Shown: piece after piece, positions 53,301 to 61,594 of the stretch | Layout: every line of letters starts with the position of its first letter | Position numbering within the stretch: the first letter of the stretch is position 1 | Source of the DNA: an uncultured Prevotellaceae bacterium | GTDB lineage: Bacteria; Bacteroidota; Bacteroidia; Bacteroidales; Bacteroidaceae | NCBI GenBank assembly: GCA_949299545.1 | Contig: CASGAM010000029.1 | Span: 62,001-126,000 of the forward strand | Length of the DNA stretch: 64,000 nt | Direction: 5' to 3' | The notes under the pieces: generated by a model | The model's database searches: none | What the model saw: only the letters and a program-made list of their open reading frames with translations | Told to the model about the DNA's origin: nothing | Translations under genes and position numbers: made by a program

Positions 53301-54898
53301 ATGTAAACCGTTATACGGGAAAAACGACGTTGGAGGGCGGCACGACGGTTGTGGCTTCCCTGGCCGACGAGATCAACAACTATGGCGCCTTAGGCGCTTA
53401 TTCCACTGAGGAAGGACGCATCGAAATCAGGAACGGCGCGGTGCTGAAGAATACGGTGAACGTCACCAATGCCGTACCGATTACGGTCGGCGAAGGCGGC
53501 GCGGAACTCAACTGTGGCGCCCAGTTCGAGATGAAGGGCGCGTTCAAGGGCGGCACGTTGGTCAAGTCCGGTACCGGGACACTCGTCATGAGTGGGCAGA
53601 ACAGCCTGAAGTCGACCGTCCTCAAGGCCGGCGCCATCAGGGCGTCCGTCGACGGGGTCAGCTTCGGCGACACGCTGATTTTCGAGGGCGGCACATACTA
53701 CGACTGTGACAACATTCATTCCTATAGCGGCAATGCGAACAACTTCTGCGTGAGAAAACGCAAGACCGGAACGTTCAGCGCCGACGCGCGCTGTAATTAT
53801 ACCGGCCGGCTGTATGGCGAAGGCACCTTCAAGGTGGATATCCACAATGTCCGTACCTATTTGCAAGGCAACTGGTCGGCGTTTGAAGGAACGGTGGAGC
53901 CGGTCAATGCCACTTACGGCCTGACGCTCGACAATGCTTACGGGTTGCCGAAAGCATCGCTCGACCTGTCATCCGGTTGTCCGGTGACGAATACGGGCAA
54001 ATCGTTCACCATCGGTGAGGTGACCGGCAGCGGAAGCCTCGGAGAATATCCCCCGTTTGGCGGCAGCGGTTCCAATACCTGGATTGTCGGCTCGTTGGGG
54101 ACGGATTTCAGTTTCTCCGGAACGATAACGGGAGCGGCTACAGTCTTCAAAAAGGTCGGTGCGGGCAAGATGTCTGTCAGCGGCTACAGCACGTTTGGCG
54201 GCGCCTGCACGGTCGAGGAAGGCACGTTGCAGATCAACAGGTCCAATGCCGCAGCTGCCATGCTCGGAACGGGCGTTTTGACGGTAGAGTCGGGCGCCAT
54301 GCTGGTCGGACAGGGCAAACTGGGCAACTCGTCCGTCAGCATTGCAAAAGGGGCGACGTTGCGTCCCGGCAGTTCGGAAACGTCCATCATCGGTACGATA
54401 GATTTCAGCGACAAGAATGTCACGGTGCAGACCGGGGCGACACTCCAGTTCTATGTCAACAGCAAGACCACCCATACGGAACTGACCGGCATCAACCTGC
54501 TGAACCTGCGGGGAACGCTGAAGGTGCTTACCCGTGAAGGGCTGCAACTTGCGGCCGGCGACGAGATCCGGCTTTGGGAAGCCGACAGGACCACCTTGTC
54601 CGCCAATCTGGTGCTGGAACTTTCCTCACCCGGAACAGGGCTGGAGTGGGACACCACGTCCTTGTCCGAAGGCATCCTGCGGGTGCAGATTGCGACCGGC
54701 GTCAGCGACGTGCAGGCCGACAGTCCTGTGAAATGTGAAATATTCCGTCTCGACGGCACGTCAGCCGGTGTGCTTTATGCAGCGCCGGCCGCTTTGCCGG
54801 TAAAGATGCGCGCGGCCGGTTATAAGCCCGATACCTATGTGGTGAGTTATTACCTATCCGACGGCGTGATGACGGACAAACTGCTGATTGAAAAATAA
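50369..54898 (+). CDS. Secreted PL11 rhamnogalacturonan lyase with autotransporter-type repeats
   Basis: 1509 aa from ATG 50369 (MKKKHCFLLAMACLPFTAALA, signal peptide). Residues about 22-620 form a PL11 catalytic beta-propeller: QMENLDRGTVAV, many Asp-rich calcium loops (ADLDGDGQMEFI, FDWDGDGKAELL, DVDWDGRDEIVY), ADVLGDWREEII. The family eliminatively cleaves rhamnogalacturonan-I. Downstream are autotransporter-associated beta-strand repeats (LVKQGEGRLVFGG about 697, LTKQGTGQLTIS about 967, LVKSGTGTLVMSG about 1065, FKKVGAGKMSVSG about 1260) and a type IX-like C-terminal tail (YVVSYYLSDGVMTDKLLIEK). The size is about 2.5 times a typical PL11 protein. The gene is visibly GC-richer than its neighbours. 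Confidence 0.88.
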   Translation: MKKKHCFLLAMACLPFTAALAQRQMENLDRGTVAVPTADGVYVGWRIFGTEYYDTQYNLYRDGTKVNDSPLDVSNYLDKDGTASSVYTVRAVSKGVEQEPDGLSAAVWEQPYLAIPMGKVYSRRGTDITADYQLNDASAADLDGDGQMEFIIKRIYAPDGLFDVANDSAFCMFEAYKMDGTRLWTIDCGPNLISSGHVETNLVAFDWDGDGKAELLMRAADGTILHTPDGDQVIGDATKNYRNMISHSANMTYATAGDEFLLYMEGATARLYNQREFPLKRLESGETDLEKAWGDGYGHRSNKFFFGAPYLDGRRPSIYLGRGIYTRHKMIAYDVNPDTHELTERWRWDCNTGGPWYGQGYHNYGIADVDWDGRDEIVYGSMVIDDNGKGLSTTGLGHGDAQHCSDLDPFRKGQEIFACNENAQGANYRDATTSQIYYWHSYGRDCGRAMAGNFTDKFFGSQMVAPGLALLSSVTNGVVEQSYTGIGMNFPIYWDGDLCRESLDGNGTEGAATVSKYGVGVIFSADGTKMNNWTKNTPALQADVLGDWREEIIARSEDNMELRIYTTTDVTPWRNYTLLHDMQYRQAVMWQMCGYNQPPHTSYFLGRAEGITVAPPPVMTNGRVEVTDAITDAQNGSHVLLAETAGGTVNVSEGAAPYILTVNAFSHTQGNDNNDNITTDYATYTLMGGGFAGSMRLVKQGEGRLVFGGTQNYTGETALWGGTTVFNGTLAASRVWMNRFAELDAAGTFGKAIEQSYGSVLRPGGKDAKATLRADSLILGFGAIVEFDIYGDDLSADNIELDKALVLGKINVQNGPQYQVPVFRFTAHPAAGADEVPDGTYRLIKAPAVEGDLQTVVIEGLEGRKKHLEVQDGYVCLVIDAMRSAATVYWNGGESNGLWDFANTLNFNNEGQPDFFVTGDKVIFDDAAEGRNIRLAEELMPSELLFSGTADYTMSGTGYIAGTAALTKQGTGQLTISNVNRYTGKTTLEGGTTVVASLADEINNYGALGAYSTEEGRIEIRNGAVLKNTVNVTNAVPITVGEGGAELNCGAQFEMKGAFKGGTLVKSGTGTLVMSGQNSLKSTVLKAGAIRASVDGVSFGDTLIFEGGTYYDCDNIHSYSGNANNFCVRKRKTGTFSADARCNYTGRLYGEGTFKVDIHNVRTYLQGNWSAFEGTVEPVNATYGLTLDNAYGLPKASLDLSSGCPVTNTGKSFTIGEVTGSGSLGEYPPFGGSGSNTWIVGSLGTDFSFSGTITGAATVFKKVGAGKMSVSGYSTFGGACTVEEGTLQINRSNAAAAMLGTGVLTVESGAMLVGQGKLGNSSVSIAKGATLRPGSSETSIIGTIDFSDKNVTVQTGATLQFYVNSKTTHTELTGINLLNLRGTLKVLTREGLQLAAGDEIRLWEADRTTLSANLVLELSSPGTGLEWDTTSLSEGILRVQIATGVSDVQADSPVKCEIFRLDGTSAGVLYAAPAALPVKMRAAGYKPDTYVVSYYLSDGVMTDKLLIEK

Positions 54899-54985
54899 GA
54901 AGTTCCGTTAAAGAAAAAATAGAGGCAGCATTCGGCCGGCTTTCTTCGCGTTTTATGCCGGCCGACCTCTACACTAAGTTTTCCA

Positions 54986-55346
54986 GAAAAGTCCTTCACT
55001 CCTTCACCGTACTTTGAACCGACAGTACATCAGTGAGTTACGGGTGAAGGACTTTTCCGTTTTATCCTTCACCATGTCCTTCACCTTTTGCGTTCCGTTC
55101 CGTTTCGGAACAGTGCTTTCCGGCGACTTCCGCATAACGGTTTGTCACGTCCGGACGGCTTGCGTCGGCCCCTCGAAATGCGACCTGTCGCTTCTGTGAG
55201 GCGAGCGGTCGCCTTGCAGCAGCGACCGCTTGCAAATTTTGTTGCGACCGCTCGCTGTGGCCGCTGTCTGATGACGCATGTTTCCATACAAGTCCTTCAC
55301 CTGTAATCTCTTGTATGTCAGTAACTTGGAAGGAAGGTGAAGGACT
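54986..55346. repeat. Non-coding mosaic: inverted GTGAAGGACT modules flanking repeat copy C
   Basis: In a 781-bp gene-free region (54899-55679), GAAAAGTCCTTCAC (54986-54999) is mirrored by GTGAAGGACTTTTC (55044-55057), and AGTCCTTCACC (55291-55301) by GGTGAAGGACT (55336-55346). Further TCCTTCACC words sit at 55000, 55065 and 55076. Between the two hairpin modules lies the GCGACC repeat block (55178-55257). No convincing ORF crosses it. The rest of the gap (55406-55679) is AT-rich with nothing supportable. Confidence 0.75.
55178..55257. repeat. Dispersed intergenic repeat, copy C
   Basis: Contains GCGACCTGTCGC (about 55180-55191), GCGAGCGGTCGC, GCGACCGCTTGCAAATTTTG and TTGCGACCGCTCGC. These are the same modules in the same order as copy B at 35.5 kb and, reverse-complemented, copy A at 9.0 kb. 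Confidence 0.8.
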
Positions 55347-55374
55347 GAACCGTTTTTGGGTGAAACCTGCTGTA

Positions 55375-55405
55375 GCGCGCGTGCGTGCGCGCGACCGTTT
55401 AAACG
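55375..55405. other. Alternating purine-pyrimidine tract plus 10-bp palindrome
   Basis: Nineteen bases (55375-55393, starting GCGCGCGTGCG) strictly alternate purine and pyrimidine, followed by the palindrome CGTTTAAACG (55396-55405). A comparable tract follows repeat copy B. Confidence 0.55.
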
Positions 55406-55679
55406 TCAGATGGTTTGATGGATAGTATGTTAATAATAATTATGACAGATTTCTCTCATATTAAATTATAATTACTATTTTTGTATCTATAAGAACAAAA
55501 GGTATGCTTTAGCGAAACTGTAAAATCGATAACCATGTGGTCGCAATTAGTGCTATGATGTTCTATACCAAAATTTCTCTTTATAAGTTTCTTCAGAGGC
55601 AATATGAGAAAGATACTCCATGAAAGTTAGAAAAAATATAACACCTTATCTGTATTAATGCTTATATAAACAATTTAAT

Positions 55680-57052
55680 ATGACAGAGACCAACCGCATA
55701 GAGTATAAAAGAGAATTAACTCCTGAGCTTGATATAGAAAAGGAGATTGTTGCGTTCCTCAATTACAAGGAAGGTGGATACATTTACATCGGCATTGATA
55801 AAGATGGTTCAACCGTGGGAGTAAAGGATGTAGATGATTGTATGCTAAGGTTGAAAGATCGCATCAAACATAATATATCCCCTTCCGCAATGGGGCTGTT
55901 TGATATAGCAGAGGAACAAAAAGACGGATGTAGCATTATCAAGATTACGGTGGCAAGTGGTATTGAGAAACCATATTTCAAAATAAAATATGGAATGACA
56001 CCGCGAGGTGCGTATATGCGTGTTGGAACATCGGCTGAGCCCATGCCTCAAGAACAGATTGACCGTCTATTTGCCATGCGGACACGTAACTCTATTGGAC
56101 GCATAGTATCTAACCGACAGGATTTGAGTTTTGAGCAGTTACGTATCTATTACGACGAACGGGGTAAAAGGCTCAACGATAATTTTAAACGGACATTGGA
56201 ATTGCTCACTGAAGATGGAAAATAAATTATGTAGCTTATCTTCTGGCTGATGAAAATGGTAATTCAATCAAAGTGGCCAAGTATTCAAGCCTTGACCGTT
56301 GTGATTTGATAGAGAATAATGAGTATGGATATTGTTCTCTCATTAAAGCAACCAAGAGCGTGTTGGCCAAATTGGATATTGAAAATAAGGTTGCTGCTGC
56401 TATTACACCTATGGAACGCATTGAAACCCCATTGTGGAATAAGGTCGCTTTGCGAGAAGCCGTTATTAATGCAATCGTGCATAATGATTATTCATTTGAG
56501 GTGCCGCCTAAATTCGAGATATTTCCAGATAGACTTGAGATAACCTCAGCAGGGCGTTTGCCAGAGTCTCTTTCAGAAGAGGAGTTTTTTAATGGTATAT
56601 CTATTCCACGCAACAAGGAGTTAATGAGAATTTATCGTGACGTGGAGTTGGTTGAGTCGTTAGGTTCAGGTATTCCTCGCATTCTGAGAGCATACGGTGA
56701 AGATTGTTTCAAGTTTACTGATAATTTTATTCGTATAACTTTTCCTAAAAGTATTTATAACCATGCAAGTGACCATGCAAGTGACCATGCAAGTGACCAT
56801 GCAAGTGACCATGCAAGTTTACAAGTTAAAAAATTGGTTTCTGTTTTAGTCGAAGAGAAAGGACGTTCGGAATTACAGGAATTGTTATCAATTAAGAATA
56901 GGGATTATTTTAGGACGGACTATTTAGCTCCGGCAATTAATGATGGTTATGTAGAACTAACTATACCGGATAAGCCCAATAGTCAGAATCAAAAATATCG
57001 CCTTACAGTAAAAGGTTTGGCTTTGAAGGAGACATTAAAACGTAAGGAGTAG
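55680..57052 (+). pseudogene. Frameshifted AlbA_2/RecG-like putative DNA-binding regulator
   Basis: Two frames make one protein. The first (55680-56225) has an AlbA_2 (Schlafen-type) N-domain with IEYKRELTPELDIEKEIVAFLN and IYIGIDKDGSTVGV. It stops at TAA in GGAAAATAA. The second continues the homology as NYVAYLLADENGNSIKVAKYS, through an RecG-C-like region (ALREAVINAIVHNDYS, VELVESLGSGIPRI), and ends in a winged-helix segment. Restoring one A in the AAAA run joins them, so this is a one-base deletion, a sequencing error or a frameshift site. Five DHAS repeats lie at 56761-56818. The intact family is usually regulatory or toxin/defence-associated; role unknown. Confidence 0.8.
56761..56818 (+). 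repeat. 12-bp in-frame tandem repeat encoding DHAS
   Basis: The unit CCATGCAAGTGA is repeated four times exactly with a fifth 10-base copy. As 12 is a multiple of 3, copy-number change would lengthen or shorten a linker without breaking the frame. Confidence 0.9.
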
Positions 57053-57090
57053 TTTATCATACAGTATAAAAAACGCACATTTCTAGCATT

Positions 57091-57771
57091 ATGGAATATG
57101 TAGTTGTCATTTTGATACTGGGTTGTATCGTAATTTTATATTTGTATCACCGGCAAAATATGAAATTACTACGTTCTGTATCTTCTCCCGAACGCGGAAC
57201 CAAAGCAGAACGCAGGCTGGTGGTCAAAATGCTGAGAAAGGGAGTTCATCCTAAAGCCATATTTCATGATCTTTATCTGCAAAAGAGAAACGGGGAGTTT
57301 TCGCAGATAGACATTGTGGTTGCTACCCCGCAAGGATTACTCGCCATAGAGGTAAAAGATTATAGCGGATGGTTGTTCGGCAATGAGAAGCAGCAATATT
57401 GGACGCAGGTTCTGAATTATGGCAAAGAGAAGTATCGTTTCTACAATCCGATTATGCAAAATGCCGGTCACATAAAAGCTTTACGAGAACAGTCGGAACA
57501 ATTTGCACATTTGCCCATCTTCAACGTCGTACTTTTCGCCGGGAACTGTACGCTCAAGAATGTGAACTACTGGGCTGACAACACCTTTGTGGGTTACATC
57601 AGTAATATTTCCTATGTATTGGAAACAGTGAGTGAATTGTGTTTGGCCGGATATACTGACAAAAGAGAGGTTGTACGACTGCTTCACCAAGCCGTTGAGA
57701 ACGGGAATAATCCGGACATAGTTACCAGCCATCAGGCTTCTGTAAAAAGGAAAAGTATTGGGAGACTTTAA
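57091..57771 (+). CDS. Membrane-anchored NERD-domain (nuclease-related) protein
   Basis: 226 aa. An N-terminal transmembrane helix (about 3-20) is followed by a NERD domain (about 37-160): GTKAERRLVVKML, then the PD-(D/E)XK-like core QIDIVVATPQGLLAIEVKDYSGWLFG with Asp and Glu-x-Lys. After it comes YGKEKYRFYNPIMQNAGHI. The C-terminal 60 residues are helical. NERD proteins are thought to be nucleases but few are characterised. It lies 38 bp after the broken AlbA_2 gene on the same strand. It appears intact. Confidence 0.8.
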   Translation: MEYVVVILILGCIVILYLYHRQNMKLLRSVSSPERGTKAERRLVVKMLRKGVHPKAIFHDLYLQKRNGEFSQIDIVVATPQGLLAIEVKDYSGWLFGNEKQQYWTQVLNYGKEKYRFYNPIMQNAGHIKALREQSEQFAHLPIFNVVLFAGNCTLKNVNYWADNTFVGYISNISYVLETVSELCLAGYTDKREVVRLLHQAVENGNNPDIVTSHQASVKRKSIGRL

Positions 57772-57805
57772 CCTTCCATTAGCCGGCATTCCTGAATCCG
57801 TAGAA

Positions 57806-59173
57806 TCAACTGGCGCCGTCAGCATTCATGTCGGGCAACTCCAGCGGTTCGTTCTCTTCGGGGATGACTTTCTTCGGGCCGGGTTTCGCACCGAGCTTGA
57901 TGAGTTTGTTTGAGGCGCCTACCACGCTCTGCCGGCCGTCTTTCAGCTTGTCAGATGCTTTGGTGAACATGGCTGATGCGTCGTGCAGCTTTTCGCCTAC
58001 CTCGTCGAAGTAGTGCAGGAAGTCGGCCACGCGGTCGAGCAGCTGGCGGGCTGTGTCGAAGATTTGCTCCTGGTTGCGGGCCTGCTGAACCTGTGTCCAT
58101 GCAATCTGGATGATGCGCAGGGCGGCGGCCAGGTTCTGTTCGCCGGTGATGAAGACGCCTTTCTCAAAAGCGTCGCGCCACAGGCTCGGCTCGCTGTAGA
58201 GGGCTAATTGCAGGGCGCCTTCGTTGGGAACGAACATAATGACGTAGTTCAGTGCCTGTCGCGGCGCTTTGATATAGGCGGCATAGTCTTTCCTTGCCAG
58301 TTCCTGTACGTGCTGCCGGAGGCTTTTGAGGTGGCGGGACAGGGCTTCGGCACGCTTGGCATCGTCTTCGGCGTTCTGGTAGTCGAGGAAGGCGGTGAGC
58401 GAGACTTTGGAGTCGATGATGGCGTCTTTGCCGTCGGGGTAGTGGAGGATGGTGTCGGGAATCATGCGCTGGCCGGTTTCTTCGTTGCGCAGCGCCTTTC
58501 CGCCGGCATCGCGCAGGATGGCCTGTTTCTCGTAATGTATTCCCTCTACAAGCCCGTAGCTTGTGAGCAGTTCGTCGAGGATGAGTTCTCCCCAGTTGCC
58601 TTGCGTCTTGTTTTCATTGCGCAGGGCATGCGCCAGCTTGTCGGCTTCCTCGCCGACCTCGCGGGTGCGTTTCATGACTTCCTCGATGGCTTTCTCCAGT
58701 GACGCGGTGTTTTTGTTGTGCATGTCGCGGCTGACGTCCATGGAGGCTTTCATCTCTTTGATGGTGTCTTTCAGCGGGGTGATGATGGCGTCCATCTGTT
58801 GGGCGTTTTGTGCCGACAGCTCATGGCTGCGCTGTTTCAGCAGTTCCTGTGAAGCGTTTTGCAGCTGTTCTCTGACCAGTTTGAGCTGTTCGTCGAAGTG
58901 CAGCCGGCGTTCTTCGCTTTCTTTCTCCGCCTGTTCGCGGGTCAGCTCTATTTCTCTTTTCATGGTCAGGTTCTCGGCGGACAGTTGCCGGTTCTCGTCT
59001 GCCAGACGGGCGTTTGTTTCTTCCAGCCGTCTGTTGTCTGCCGCGAGGTCGTTGCAGTTGTTGTCTTTCAGGTCTAAAGCCGTGTTCAGGGCGGCTGTCT
59101 TGGCTTTCATCGCAAAGTATGTCAGGGCGGCCGCGCAGATTGCCGCGGCGATGCACCATAAGATATATTCCAT
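57806..59173 (-). CDS. rmuC: DNA recombination protein RmuC
   Basis: 455 aa from ATG 59173 (MEYILWCIAAAICAAALTYF). The upstream frame to 59230 would begin before the likely transcript start and is not used. An N-terminal membrane anchor (about 4-22) precedes a long coiled coil (about 30-165). The RmuC core (about 170-390) includes QGNWGELILDELLTSYGLVEG, MIPDTILHYPDGKDAIIDSKVSL (PD-(D/E)XK-like) and FVPNEGALQLAL. RmuC limits rearrangement at inverted repeats. It converges on the NERD gene, 34 bp apart. Confidence 0.94.
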   Translation of the reverse strand: MEYILWCIAAAICAAALTYFAMKAKTAALNTALDLKDNNCNDLAADNRRLEETNARLADENRQLSAENLTMKREIELTREQAEKESEERRLHFDEQLKLVREQLQNASQELLKQRSHELSAQNAQQMDAIITPLKDTIKEMKASMDVSRDMHNKNTASLEKAIEEVMKRTREVGEEADKLAHALRNENKTQGNWGELILDELLTSYGLVEGIHYEKQAILRDAGGKALRNEETGQRMIPDTILHYPDGKDAIIDSKVSLTAFLDYQNAEDDAKRAEALSRHLKSLRQHVQELARKDYAAYIKAPRQALNYVIMFVPNEGALQLALYSEPSLWRDAFEKGVFITGEQNLAAALRIIQIAWTQVQQARNQEQIFDTARQLLDRVADFLHYFDEVGEKLHDASAMFTKASDKLKDGRQSVVGASNKLIKLGAKPGPKKVIPEENEPLELPDMNADGAS

Positions 59174-59310
59174 GTTGCAGGGTGTTTTTGTAAGTGCTGC
59201 AAAGGAAACCATAATTTTGTGAAATGTCAAGTTTCTGTTATGTTTTTTTAGTCGTGCGGCCTGAAGTTTCGTGTGTTACGGTGCGCTGTCGGGCGCATTT
59301 TCCCGTTGGA

Positions 59311-59342
59311 TTTGGAAGATAGGGGCGTTGGTGTTATCTTTG
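59311..59342 (+). promoter_or_regulatory. Promoter of the GNAT gene
   Basis: TTTG (59311-59314), 20 bp, TATCTTTG (59335-59342), followed by an 86-nt leader to the ATG at 59429. Confidence 0.65.
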
Positions 59343-59428
59343 TAACTGTACGGGGAGGGCAGCGGCGTGCCGTCGTGTGCTTTCCTCCGGCAATGATGAT
59401 ATTCATTCGATAAAAACAGGATTACAGT

Positions 59429-59980
59429 ATGGTTCAATTGGTACCGATGCACATCTCTGACGGCTTTTATTTGCAGGCGGAGAATCTTATGGAGACTGCT
59501 TTCCCGTCTGACGAGCGGCGACCTTTGCAGGCTCAAAGGGAACTTATAGGCAGCGATGCTGCGTTTATGCCTCGTTTTATTGTTGACGACGGCGCTTTCG
59601 TGGGATTCCTGAATTACTGGGAGTTTGACACGTTCGCTTATGTGGAACATTTTGCGACGGAGCCGGCCCTGCGGGGCGGCGGTTATGGAGGGCGGGTCCT
59701 GGATCTGCTGAGGGACGAGATTGCCTGTCCGATTGTTCTTGAGGTGGAATATCCGGAAACTGATTTTGCGCGCCGTCGTATTGCCTTTTACGAGCGCCAC
59801 GGCTACAGGGTGTGGCAGGGGCATGATTATGTGCAGCCTCCGTATGGCGAGGGAAAGGCGTGGTTGCCGTTGCTGCTGATGGTGAACGGGACGTTGGACG
59901 ACGGGGCTGAGAGCTTTGAGAGGGTACGGCGGACGCTTTATAAACGGGTTTACGGTGTATCGTCTGAATCTGTACGGTGA
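59429..59980 (+). CDS. GNAT-family N-acetyltransferase
   Basis: 183 aa. Acetyl-CoA binding motif A is visible as YVEHFATEPALRGGGYGGRVLDLLRD (about residues 71-96), where the RGGGYG loop binds the pyrophosphate. The Tyr/His stretch RIAFYERHGYRVW (about 118-130) is motif B. It could acetylate an amine or a protein N-terminus; the substrate cannot be read. It has its own promoter, is separate from rmuC, and its base composition is GC-rich. It precedes the symporter gene by 144 bp. Confidence 0.82.
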   Translation: MVQLVPMHISDGFYLQAENLMETAFPSDERRPLQAQRELIGSDAAFMPRFIVDDGAFVGFLNYWEFDTFAYVEHFATEPALRGGGYGGRVLDLLRDEIACPIVLEVEYPETDFARRRIAFYERHGYRVWQGHDYVQPPYGEGKAWLPLLLMVNGTLDDGAESFERVRRTLYKRVYGVSSESVR

Positions 59981-60075
59981 ACAATTTGTTATCAGATTGT
60001 GCCGGACAGGTGACAATGGTTAGCCTGCTTTGCGTATTTTGTATCGTTAGTTTATGTTTTTTCAATATTTATTAG

Positions 60076-60083
60076 TACTTTTG
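60076..60083 (+). promoter_or_regulatory. -7 promoter box of the AGCS symporter gene
   Basis: TACTTTTG matches TAnnTTTG, 41 bp before the ATG at 60125; no clear -33. Confidence 0.5.
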
Positions 60084-60124
60084 AAACCGATTTCAGAAAA
60101 ACGGGTATTTTCAAAAGGTATTTT

Positions 60125-61498
60125 ATGTTGGATTCGATTTCAAAAGCGATAGAAGCGTGCAGTAACTTTTTGTGGGGCTGGCCCATGATTATCATGTTGT
60201 TGGGGACGCATTTGTTCCTGACTGTCAGGTTACGTTTTCCGCAACGCAAGATATTCAAGGCTATCCGCCTGTCGTTGACGTCCGACAAGGGGGCGTCGGG
60301 GGACGTCAGTCAGTTTGGGGCGTTGGCGACGGCATTGGCGGCGACCATCGGGACGGGCAATATCATCGGCGTGGCCACGGCCATAACGCTGGGCGGTCCC
60401 GGTGCGGTGTTCTGGTGCTGGCTGACCGGTGTCTTCGGTATAGCGACGAAGTATGCTGAAGGGCTGGTGGCCGTAAAATACCGTATCAAGACGTCGAACG
60501 GCAAAATGTTGGGCGGGCCGATGTATGCGCTTGAGCGCGGTCTCGGCATGAAATGGCTGGCCGTATTGTTTTGCGTGTTTACGGTGCTGGCTTCGTTCGG
60601 TATTGGTAATCTGGTGCAGAGCAATGCCATCTCGCTGCTTTGTTATGAGACTTACAGGGTGCCGGTAGAGGTGTCCGGACTGTGTATCGCCGTGGCGGTG
60701 GCGCTGGTCGTCATCTTCGGCGTTAAAGGCATCGCGAAGGTTTGCAGCATGTTTGTGCCGCTTATGGCATTGCTTTATGTGTTGGGTTGCGTTTTTATCC
60801 TGTTTGTCAACGGGGCTTATGTGGGCGAGGCCCTGAAGCTCATTATCGTTTCTGCATTTAATCCGGAAGCGGCCGGCGGCGGTTTTATCGGCGGCAGCAT
60901 CATTATGACAGCGCGTTACGGTATCGCACGCGGCCTTTTCAGTAACGAGAGCGGAATGGGTTCTGCACCCATCGTGGCGGCGGCTGCGCGTACCCGCAAC
61001 CCGGTGCGGCAGGCGTTGGTGTCATCGACCGGTACTTTCTGGGATACGGTGGTGATTTGCGCCTTGACGGGACTCGTGCTGGTGTCGAGTATCCTGGCTT
61101 ATCCGGACATAACGTATAATGACGGGCCGGCCTTGACGAAGGTTGCTTTTGACAAGATTCCTTATATCGGCGCGCCGCTTTTGACATTCGGTATCATTAC
61201 CTTTGCTTTTTCCACTATTCTCGGATGGTGCTATTACGGGGAGAAAGCCATGGAGTATCTGACCGGTAAGAAACTGACATTGGTTTACCGCGGTATTTTC
61301 ATCATTGCGACGTTCTTCGGCGCGATTGTCAAACTTGCGGTGGTATGGAACCTGGCGGACCTGACGAACGCGCTGATGGCCATTCCCAACCTCGTTTCGC
61401 TGATTTTCCTCTCCGGAGTCATCGTGGCGGAAACAAAGAAATATTTATGGGAAGACCGGTTGGACGAGGAGGCCGATCCGGAAGACAATCCGATGTAG
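60125..61498 (+). CDS. AGCS-family sodium:alanine/glycine symporter
   Basis: 457 aa with about ten or eleven hydrophobic helices. AGCS signatures: GDVSQFGALATALAATIGTGNIIGVATAI (residues about 59-87), GPGAVFWCWLTGVFGIATKYAEG and FSNESGMGSAPIVAAAA. These are the substrate- and Na+-site regions of AgcS/AlsT. It imports alanine or glycine with sodium across the inner membrane. Length is at the lower end for the family but complete. Confidence 0.93.
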   Translation: MLDSISKAIEACSNFLWGWPMIIMLLGTHLFLTVRLRFPQRKIFKAIRLSLTSDKGASGDVSQFGALATALAATIGTGNIIGVATAITLGGPGAVFWCWLTGVFGIATKYAEGLVAVKYRIKTSNGKMLGGPMYALERGLGMKWLAVLFCVFTVLASFGIGNLVQSNAISLLCYETYRVPVEVSGLCIAVAVALVVIFGVKGIAKVCSMFVPLMALLYVLGCVFILFVNGAYVGEALKLIIVSAFNPEAAGGGFIGGSIIMTARYGIARGLFSNESGMGSAPIVAAAARTRNPVRQALVSSTGTFWDTVVICALTGLVLVSSILAYPDITYNDGPALTKVAFDKIPYIGAPLLTFGIITFAFSTILGWCYYGEKAMEYLTGKKLTLVYRGIFIIATFFGAIVKLAVVWNLADLTNALMAIPNLVSLIFLSGVIVAETKKYLWEDRLDEEADPEDNPM

Positions 61499-61541
61499 GC
61501 GTTCGAAAACGATGCCGGACAAGAATTTACCACTTCCTTTG

Positions 61542-61573
61542 TTGCAATATCACGAACTTTTTGCGTAAGTTTG
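61542..61573 (+). promoter_or_regulatory. Promoter of the DUF4738 lipoprotein gene
   Basis: TTG (61542-61544), 21 bp, TAAGTTTG (61566-61573), 22 bp before the ATG at 61595; it excludes the in-frame TTG at 61571. Confidence 0.65.
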
Positions 61574-61594
61574 TACAAAAATTATAAGCAGAAA

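Noticed and set aside
54899..54985. Terminator of the PL11 gene
   Set aside because: A GCCGGC-containing stretch repeats (GGCCGGCTTT and GCCGGCCGAC) and could pair, but no T-run follows and the loop is uncertain.
55081..55287. 68-aa frame in the repeat mosaic (minus strand)
   Set aside because: Its peptide resembles that from repeat copy B only because both read the same DNA repeat; there is no promoter or coding signal.
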